In this document: positions 45,852 to 64,000 of the stretch, one piece after another
How positions within the stretch are numbered: position 1 is the first letter of the stretch
How the letters are laid out: every line of letters starts with the position of its first letter
Assembly: GCA_964030475.1 (NCBI GenBank)
Contig: CAXIPT010000004.1
Coordinates: forward strand, 1,293,106-1,357,105
DNA: 64,000 bases
Source of the DNA: Tethya wilhelma
Taxonomy: Eukaryota; Porifera; Demospongiae; Tethyida; Tethyidae
Direction: 5' to 3'
The notes under the pieces: generated by a model
Told to the model about the DNA's origin: nothing
Seen by the model: only the letters and a program-made list of their open reading frames with translations
Databases searched by the model: none
Program-made: the position numbers and the translations under genes

Positions 45852-47820
45852 TCAACTTAATTTCTTAATGCAAGCAGGGGTGTACAATTTATGCACATAA
45901 TTTATTATAATCCTACACAAATAAATTTTTAGGAAGTATGTATCTTTCATTTTAAAACTCACATCTATGTTAGTGTCATTCTCAAACAGCACTGCGCTCT
46001 CACTGCCATTGGCCTCCAATGCTGTCACCACGCTGCCAATGATGGAGATGGAACCATTCAGTGATGACTCTGGTTGACTTACTATTACATCGGCTATATC
46101 AATTGCCACATTAAACACATCGCAGGAGAGACCATCTTGAAGCAACATCTCGGTCAAATCAGTCTGTAAGTCCATATAATTATAAAGAAAATACAAAACT
46201 ACTGAATAAAGTACAATAATTTTTAGCTAATCTTAGACTAACCATATAGTAACAGTACACAATAAATACATGAATCAATATACAATTGCATGTAGATAAT
46301 TGCGTATTCTTGTAGGCAATGAGTAAACTTACACAAAGATTTGTCACTTCTCTTTGACCATTACACCTTCTGTACAGCCTAGTATCAAAAATTAATAATA
46401 ATTTCAAAAAAAATAATATCCACTTATTTATATACATACCTGTTGATGGTTTCATTACGACATATGGTCAAGCACATAGGTGTATCGTCCGCACAATCCA
46501 ACTCGGACAGTGTCAAGAAGCCCAGAAGTTTGAGATACTCACACGTACCATTGTCACAAAAGCTTACAATCGTCTCACACCTATCTGGACTGTTAACAGT
46601 CACATTGTTATCATCAATTCGATCCAAAATTATTGGACAATATTGCAAACACCCTTCATTGTCTGCTCCAAAACAATCCAGGAGTGCATACCCATAAACA
46701 TCACAAAAGCGATTTTCACAAAATATTGAAACTGCCGAGCAATTTTGAGTCGAGTCAATAAAGCTTTCGTTGCGACACAATTCGAGACAGAGTGTTTCGT
46801 TTTGTCGGCAATTCAAGCTGGGGTAGCCTGGAACATCGCAGGTGTTTAGACGAGAACACAAGCTGAAGAAAGAAGGACAGCTTCTTAATGTGTTCTTACT
46901 CTGATTTCGGCACAATTCTAAATAGGACTCTTCGTCGATCTCACCATTCAAGTTGGACAGTGGTGAAAGCAGGCAAGTGCTGTTGCCACAAAAGTCCCTT
47001 ATTGTCTCAGCGCCATCGCATTCGCTAGGAATAGGTGTGGTTTGGTTTGATTGGCTACAATTGAGGCAAGTAAAGAAATCGCTACCATAACAGTCAAGAG
47101 TAGAGTAGGGTGGACAGGTAATTGGAGGAGGTGTCAGTGTACCTACAATTATATTTAACAATGTTATTTAAAAAATTAATAGTAAATTAATGAACAGAAA
47201 CATATGGGAAAAGTTCAACTAAAATAATTATAAACTGTTTATAGTTGCATCATCATACTTAGAGAAAGTGCATGCATGATTATAATTATACAATGACCTT
47301 CAAGTTGAGCTTGTGCAAATCTGTGTTGTATTACATTCCAATCATATGACTCAATGTAGTACACAAGTTGTAATGGGAATTAATTGATTATTATTACAAC
47401 CAAGCTTTTCATGCTGACTCAGCAAAACAACAAACCCACTATAGTCTTTAATAATTATAGCATATACATAATAGTCTTTTCCATTTAACTATAAACAACT
47501 GCATGTTTGACATATTCACAACCTTTATAATGTTATTCATAGTAAACATAAAACCTTCCCTTACAACACTATAACTGCACCTTAGTTCTAGGCTACACTT
47601 CAAACAAGGCACTGCCCAAGCATATCCCATATATACACTGCATGGCTAACCGATGGTAGCTCTAGTAGCAAGCCAGGGTATACCCCAGCATCAAATAATA
47701 GTCGTAACAACATAGTTCTATACAGAATTACTAATTCTGATAGATTCTTGGCTTACTGGCTTCTGTGTCCATTGTGAAGCTGAGAGCTGACATTAGTGAG
47801 AGGATAACAGTTGATCTCAT
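45852..47820 (-). CDS. Truncated inverted paralogue of the SRCR receptor ectodomain
   Basis: Four exons align one-to-one with exons of the receptor on the other strand: signal peptide 47757-47820 (MRSTVILSLMSALSFTMDTEA), Cys-module exon 46440-47142 (SECDGAETIRDFCGNSTCLL...), 46333-46378 (LYRRCNGQREVTNLC) and 45963-46163 (LSCDVFNVAIDIADVIVSQPESSLNGS), each with correct phase and GT-AG signals. The SRCR exons and everything from the middle of the GAIN domain onward (GPS, 7TM) are absent. If the last donor is not used the frame reads through to a stop at 45852, giving a secreted protein of roughly 370 residues. It could be a decoy-like secreted form or a decaying duplicate. It lies head-to-head with the full gene, start codons 2.1 kb apart. 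Confidence 0.75.
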
Positions 47821-49419
47821 GATCTTAAGGTACCTGTGATGGTCGTGTAAACAAAGCGATTCAATTCAACATGCAATCCATACATATTTCACAGCAATGA
47901 TTGAACCAGAGAAGGTCAGACAGGCTTTGACCATTTCGTGATAATTATCACATGAGCACTCATTCAACTATAAATTCCTGACACTTGCATAAGTGATCTT
48001 TGTATCCAATACAAGTGCTAACATGAGTGTAGAAGAATAAAATAATGTGTAATTATATTGCAATAGGTCAAGCATGTCAAACAGGTTTGTGATTGAGTGC
48101 TTAAGGTTGGCTGACAAGATAATTACCTTGTAGCTGTGGTTAATGAAGCACAAAAGGTCAGGTATTGTTTACACAATCATTGCCTATAGACATGCATAAT
48201 TATGCATACTACACAATCTTCACAAATGAAAGTTTGATAAACTGATCCAAGCAGAAAATTTTTTTTTTTTAATTGATGGAAAAAAGGCTTTCATGGATTC
48301 AGTCAGTGGGAAAATATTTTGTTTTGACAAGAAGCCATCCCATACTTGAAAACTGTTTTTGTCCAACCCTCAGTTGAGTTTCTAAACACACACACAGGCC
48401 AACACTTGAAACCTGGCGCAGATCACTCAAGATTCGGTGAGCCACATGCACACAGGCTCAGAACTAAGAGGCTTTATACTAAGTGCCAAAATAAATTCTG
48501 AGCGTATGATTAGAAGAACTTCAAGCACACCTCACAGACATACCTGAACAAGACATTATCCCTGAAATGGTTACGCTGCTGCATGATGGTTATTTGAATG
48601 AGATATATAGCGTAGCCTTCTCGTGATCCAGGAACTAACACACCTTCTACAGGACGGTGGACCAGAGTCTGAGACAGCCTGACACTGTGAGTCGACTGGG
48701 AGGAAACAATTTGCAAACCGCTGACAACAAATAATTATGCGAGTAAGCATGATAGTATGACGTCAGTAGTGTACACGTCGCGCGTCGATATTATGATCAT
48801 GCAGTGACACATAAAAAAAGTTCACCAACTCATAGATCATGATCAGCATTAATTATTACTAATTGGTTGCAACCTCGAGCTCAAGCTCCTCTGATGTGAA
48901 TATGTAAATAAATCAACTTTAAATTATATTAGTGCTTATATATACTATACAATAGCTCTAGCTGCATGAATGTAGTAGTGCTCATCCCACTGAATTTATA
49001 TATATGCATGTGGCTATTATAGCTAGACTGACAATTGAAATGTATAATCAGTATATGGATTGAATTTTTGCTTACTGAAATCATGCTAAAATTATTATAA
49101 CATTCATTATAACAAAAGCCTATAATAATTCTTTCCAATCGATAACATGCATGCATATAATTATGCATGCTGCAGTCAATACATGCAATACAATCGCCTA
49201 CTATATTCATCATAAAAAAAGATTGAAGTACATTAACAATACGTATGGGTAGGAAGTGATCTAGTTTGCAGAAAAGAAGACTGCATAAAATAATGATGAC
49301 AGACTATACTGAAAAGGAATGTTCTTGGCAGATGATAACACATTCAAGAATTAAGCAATTGCAAATTAGAATGATAAAAATAGTTTCCATGCACAGTGCA
49401 TGTTTGCACAAGAATTGAN

Positions 49420-49464
<45 letters not shown>

Positions 49465-49948
49465 GTCCTCCTGGCCTGCATGTGTTGGTATGTTTGTTGC
49501 TTTATATTACTCACTTGCAAATAAATATGATTTGAAATATGGCCCAGGACTACATGTAGGTCTGTTTATGCAGTAGACTAATAGTGGCACTAACAACCTT
49601 GCATGCAGCAGCTGCATAGGCACAGATTCAGCATGCATGTTATCAGTGTGTTCAGTCAATCATCAAATTGTCAGATGTACAGTTTGCATCATACAGTATC
49701 CATGCCTGCATAACCTTACCATCGTTCACTGGGGAGTGCATATCACAGCTTTGTATAAATTCTATTTCATGTGTAGCTATGTCTAAGCATCACAGTGACT
49801 GTGTAAACATTCCTTTTCATGGTGCATTACCCATTAAAACTAGGCCGGCATTCAATGCTCATGCAATTGATTGCTCACTTATAATTACAGATGATCTCGC
49901 ATGCATGCATGTTCTTTAAAGGTACACCTGTTCATAGAAGTTTAAAGA
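47821..49948. promoter_or_regulatory. Shared upstream region of a divergent gene pair
   Basis: 2.1 kb between two opposed start codons of homologous genes (47820 leftward, 49949 rightward). No gene seen inside. It holds a (GT)n tract at about 49420-49461 next to an N at 49419. No TATA box or initiator can be assigned with confidence; calling it a promoter region rests only on position. Confidence 0.45.
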
Positions 49949-60453
<10,505 letters not shown>

Positions 60454-60483
60454 TTTGTGATAATAACCATGTGCTCAGCGCTA

Positions 60484-61171
60484 TTAAGGCCTGGGTCACA
60501 TATAGAAACTAATTAAGGCAAAATTTTATGCAAAATTTGAATAACGTACTAACGGAACGCGCTATCACCATGGAAACAAAGATGAATAATCTTGTATCCA
60601 TCCTGAACTTTTTGCAAAATCGTTTGGTCATGTGACCTAATTAGTATTCATTATATTAACGTTTTAATTAAACGGCAATTAAGGACTGTTGCCATGGCAA
60701 CCAAAAATTTATGACATACTTATGGCATCAAAATATTAATTTTCAGCGGAGGATTTTTTAATAACTCGTTGCCATAGTGAGTTACGGAGCACTTTCCATT
60801 TAAGGCACGCTAAAATTATGCGTAAAATTCGGTAAAAATGGCAATATCTCTCCATAGCAACGACGTATAAAAAAATCCTCCGCTTAAAATTAAGTTTATG
60901 ATCTTCAGATTTTGTCATAAAAATTTGGTTACCATGGCAACAGCCCTACTATAGCGTTTAATTAGGTGTTTATTAATTAATAGGTAAATTTGAAAGTTGT
61001 TTAAAATCTTGAATATTCATGTTGTGGTTTCACAACTTTATCAAAATGTTGAGTAAAGGCTATACTTTACATTAATTTATTAAAATTCACCATACAATAA
61101 TGTGTGATTGAAAAATAAGATACATAACATTGTGAAATTTTAATGAGTTTCACTGGTGACCCGGGCCTTAA
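60484..61171. mobile_element. Foldback element with TTAA/GGCCYGGGTCAC ends
   Basis: Left end TTAAGGCCTGGGTCAC, right end GTGACCCGGGCCTTAA. Inner inverted arms (GCGGAGGATTTTTTAATA... and TAAAAAAATCCTCCGC; TGCCATGGCAACC / GGTTACCATGGCAACA). About 690 bases immediately after the receptor stop. The TTAA may be the target duplication or part of the inverted repeat. Confidence 0.8.
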
Positions 61172-61628
61172 TGGCGCAGAGTGAATATTATGCATGCATA
61201 ATTATGGTATCATAAATGTTTGTTGGTGTATTATTATAGTGCATGTTTTCAACTTTTGTGTCGCAAATATTCATCTAAAATCATGCATAATATATATTCT
61301 TGCAATCATAATACAAGAATTAAATTTAGTTCCTTTTGCAATCTATTGATCACTTCATATATAGATGTACATGGATTTATAAATAATTATTTTTATATAA
61401 TTTTATAATTGTAATTATGCACTTCTTTTGTCACAGTATAATTATTATTATAATTATATTCTTTAATAATTATTAACAAATTATTAATAAATATTATGCA
61501 ATCTAACTTTTGTATTTAACTTATTAATTGAACAAATTTCCTGAAAATTATTCAAGGATAATTATGATAATCATGATTATAATAATTTGATATTATATAA
61601 TTGCTGCCTGTGCCATGCTGATCGAGAG
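61172..61628. other. AT-rich spacer
   Basis: Very AT-rich tract between convergent genes, many ATTATTATAATTA runs; no gene or signal beyond this. Confidence 0.6.
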
Positions 61629-62150
61629 TTATAGTCTACACTTGTCTCTATAGTCTCTCCTGAACTCTTCCATGTTTCTCTTCACCAGTTCTTCCTCACA
61701 GCAATCCATCACAACATGGTCCACACTCATAAAGTACTTGTTGTGAAACATCGGTCCTTTGGGGTTGGAGACGTTCACCTTGTGTTTGAGTCCAAACATG
61801 TCCTCAATTCCGACAATACAGATGTCGTGAATGACTAGTCCACCGTGACAGTACCTTTTTTTGTGAAACACTCTCTCCAACTTACCAACACCTGACAACC
61901 AAAAAACACTTGTAAAATACGGGATGTGTTTGTTAACTGAGGCATTGTATCCTTTTGGGGCACCTGTAGAAAGGTATCAACATGTAGTACCAGTATGTAA
62001 ACTACTTGATAATGCATAATATCGTGTGACCATGCATTAAACTAAAAGGATTTTGTTGCCATTGTGTATGCACTGTAAATAAACATATTCCCATAATATT
62101 ATGCATAATATTATATGGCATGTGAACACACACACACACACACACACACA

Positions 62151-62190
<40 letters not shown>

Positions 62191-62191
62191 N

Positions 62192-62256
<65 letters not shown>

Positions 62257-63411
62257 TGTCACCAACAATAATTATTATTGTTGCATTATTGGCTAGCTCT
62301 AGCATCAACAAACTTAAGCCAATTTACCTGGCAACATGTACAAGGTGGAGTAAAATCTCTCCTCAGCAGATACAGCCTTCTTCAAGTACCGGTGCAGATC
62401 CTTAGCAACCTGACTGTGCAAGACAAAGTCAACAAAGTCTGCAGCCAATGCAAAGAACACCAGACTCTTGTATATGGTTAGATTGTGAGGCGGCGGACCC
62501 ATCCTTGACAGTATGTTGCGATGAAGGTGTCCACTCTTATCAAAATAGACTTGATATTCTTTTTCAATTTTCACTTTGCCGACTATATTCATACCACTGT
62601 TTCCTTCAAGTTTCTTCAACATGTGAACTATTTCTCTGTTTGTTCGAAGAGGGAGTTCTTTCCCACTCAATAGCATGGCATACTTCCATGGGATGGTAGA
62701 CCGAAGGTCGTAGAGCTCACTGAAACAGTTTAGCTCAGCATCGAGTATGGAGTAATGGGCCCATATCACATTCTCAAGTTTATATGGTATAAAAACGTTT
62801 GATAAGCAATCAGCTAAGAGACCGATTACAAGTTTGGTAAAATCTGACGATTTTACGTCAACATGGAGACAGTAAACATTCTGTGGACGATAAATCACCT
62901 TTAAGAAACGCATGATTTGCTGAGGGTTGTTGTAAACCACAAGGACGTATGCCAGAGGGAAGTCAATCTCTTCTTGCGACGTGTAAAAGACGTTTGAAAA
63001 TTCATCCCTTATTTGTGAGCAATCTGTCAGTTCATTTAAAAAAGTTTGTTTGTCTTTTGTGTAAATTGACAAACTACTGGTCGCCTCCACTGCTTGCTTC
63101 ACACGGTCTATTTCAACTCTATTTCCAGCAAATAATAAACTGCAGTTCCTTACAACGACAGGCTCCAAGTAACTCACAACCCCTTTTTCCCAAGACTTGT
63201 ATTCGTAGGTTTTAGAGTTGTTGCAATGAAAGCTCCCTTCTGTGTTTTGTAAAGGCTCCACTAGATGACAAGAGTTCAAAGTTCGATAAACGGAGAGCGT
63301 TGACGATGGAGTCACTGTTAATACGGTCCAATCCCTTGTAGTATAAAGAAGCCAGCATACCAGACTTACATTGATCAGCACAAAAGCAACGTGAAGTCTT
63401 TGAACTGTCAT
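61629..63411 (-). CDS. Core-2-type beta-1,6-N-acetylglucosaminyltransferase (GT14)
   Basis: Two exons, 62328-63411 and 61629-61963, joined through donor GTAAAT and acceptor CTACAG in frame: 472 residues. Type II Golgi protein: short cytoplasmic N-terminus and one membrane anchor (about 8-25, VAFVLINVSLVCWLLY). GT14 signatures in order: LAYVLVVYNNPQQIMRFL, YCLHVD, IWAHYSILDAELNCFSELYDL, YAMLLSGKELPLRTNREIV, SAEERFYSTLYMLPG (place of the SPDE-x-x-W catalytic-Glu motif of core-2 enzymes, Glu kept) and C-terminal CHGG...ICIVGIEDM. The family transfers GlcNAc from UDP-GlcNAc to make branched O-glycans or I-antigen; which acceptor is used here is unknown. Lys-Glu replaces the usual Asp-Phe in LSGxDFPL. 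The intron carries a (CA)n tract. Confidence 0.88.
62127..62254. repeat. (CA)n microsatellite in glycosyltransferase intron
   Basis: CA dinucleotide tract with an N at 62191 in its middle; true length uncertain. Confidence 0.95.
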
Positions 63412-63702
63412 TCCTAGCTACATATAGTGACCTTTGACCTTACCAACTTGACGTTTTTATAATCATGCCCAAAATATTAATTGGAATTCTGATTCAGAGT
63501 TTCACACTCACAAAGTAAGCTCAGTAGCAAATAAATAAACAATGATGAATGAATTATTAATCAAAACCTGCATGAATAACTTGAGCTATGAATACATAAA
63601 TACAAACAAAAAAAACAACAACAACAAAAAAAACACCCTGCAGCTGAGTTCAGATCTGGAGTCAGCAGCCAGCACTTTGGTCATCGCCTATACTGAGAGC
63701 TG
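63412..63702. other. Short intergenic spacer
   Basis: Between two tandem glycosyltransferase genes; A/C-rich patch at about 63604-63636. No other signal recognised. Confidence 0.6.
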
Positions 63703-64000
63703 TTATAGTCTACACTTGTCTCTATAGTCTCTCCTGAACTCCTCCATGTTTCTCTTCACCAGTTCTTCCTCACAGCAATCCATCACAACATGGTCCACAC
63801 TCATAAAGTACTTGTTGTGAAACATCGGTCCCTTGGGGTTAGAGACGTTCACCTTATGTTTAAGTCTAAACATGTCCTCAATTCCAACAATACAGATGCT
63901 GTGAATGTTCATTTCACTGTGACACTGTCTCTTCCATTGTTCCTCAGACAGTTTACTAGCACCGTTGTCGCTAGTGAGCCAGATTACCTCGGTAAAGTAA
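63703..64000 (-). CDS. GT14 glycosyltransferase paralogue, C-terminal end only
   Basis: Runs off the right edge of the window. The open frame reads YFTEVIWLTSDNGASKLSEEQ...CHSEMNIHSICIVGIEDMF and then about 55 residues ending NMEEFRRDYRDKCRL that differ from the neighbouring gene (61629-63411) at a single residue. Upstream of ICIVG the two proteins differ strongly (SEEQWKRQ against ERVFHKKR). Tandem paralogue of the same enzyme family; function presumably similar. Confidence 0.85.
   Translation of the reverse strand, partial: YFTEVIWLTSDNGASKLSEEQWKRQCHSEMNIHSICIVGIEDMFRLKHKVNVSNPKGPMFHNKYFMSVDHVVMDCCEEELVKRNMEEFRRDYRDKCRL

Overview
The window is animal DNA. It is AT-rich, full of (GT)n microsatellites and inverted-repeat elements, and its genes are split by many short GT-AG introns. 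Two adhesion-type 7TM receptors, one with scavenger-receptor cysteine-rich (SRCR) domains, sit beside a tandem family of very long beta-helix membrane proteins that I associate with sponges. The best guess is a demosponge close to Amphimedon queenslandica. This is an inference from gene content; no species marker is present.

Layout. 1-2.9 kb (+): 3' part of an adhesion GPCR, from TM3 to the stop. 3.7-28 kb: a cluster of single-exon receptors made of a signal peptide, Pmp-like beta-helix repeats, a Cys-rich stalk, 8-10 membrane segments and a cytoplasmic tail. It holds one intact gene (7006-12726, -), one gene cut short by a small transposon that now supplies its stop (14373-18302, -), one pseudogene with two frameshifts (20721-25186, -), one tail-only relic (3737-4389, -) and a divergent membrane-half copy on the other strand (26840-27943, +). 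The spacers between members are also homologous, so gene plus spacer was duplicated as a unit. 28-43.9 kb: a transposon-rich region with a probable small coiled-coil gene spread across it (28970-38507), a hAT transposase relic, and at least a dozen short non-autonomous elements, several with clear target-site duplications. It also has a 315-base assembly gap.

43.9-60.5 kb: a secreted fibrinogen-related-like gene with one frameshift (-). Next is a truncated inverted copy of a receptor ectodomain (45852-47820, -), head-to-head with the full gene, a 29-exon adhesion GPCR (49949-60453, +). The full gene can be traced from signal peptide through SRCR domains, a repeated cysteine module, GAIN/GPS and 7TM to its stop. 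An exon pair in it has been tandemly duplicated, and exon phase forbids joining copy 1 straight into copy 2. 61.6-64 kb (-): a two-exon GT14 (core-2 type) beta-1,6-N-acetylglucosaminyltransferase, and the C-terminal end of a nearly identical paralogue running off the window.

The common theme is cell-surface recognition: large, glycosylated, repeat-rich receptors in tandem families with signs of repeat expansion, truncation, inversion and gene conversion, plus a Golgi enzyme that makes surface glycans. Whether these serve allorecognition, immunity or adhesion cannot be told from sequence alone.
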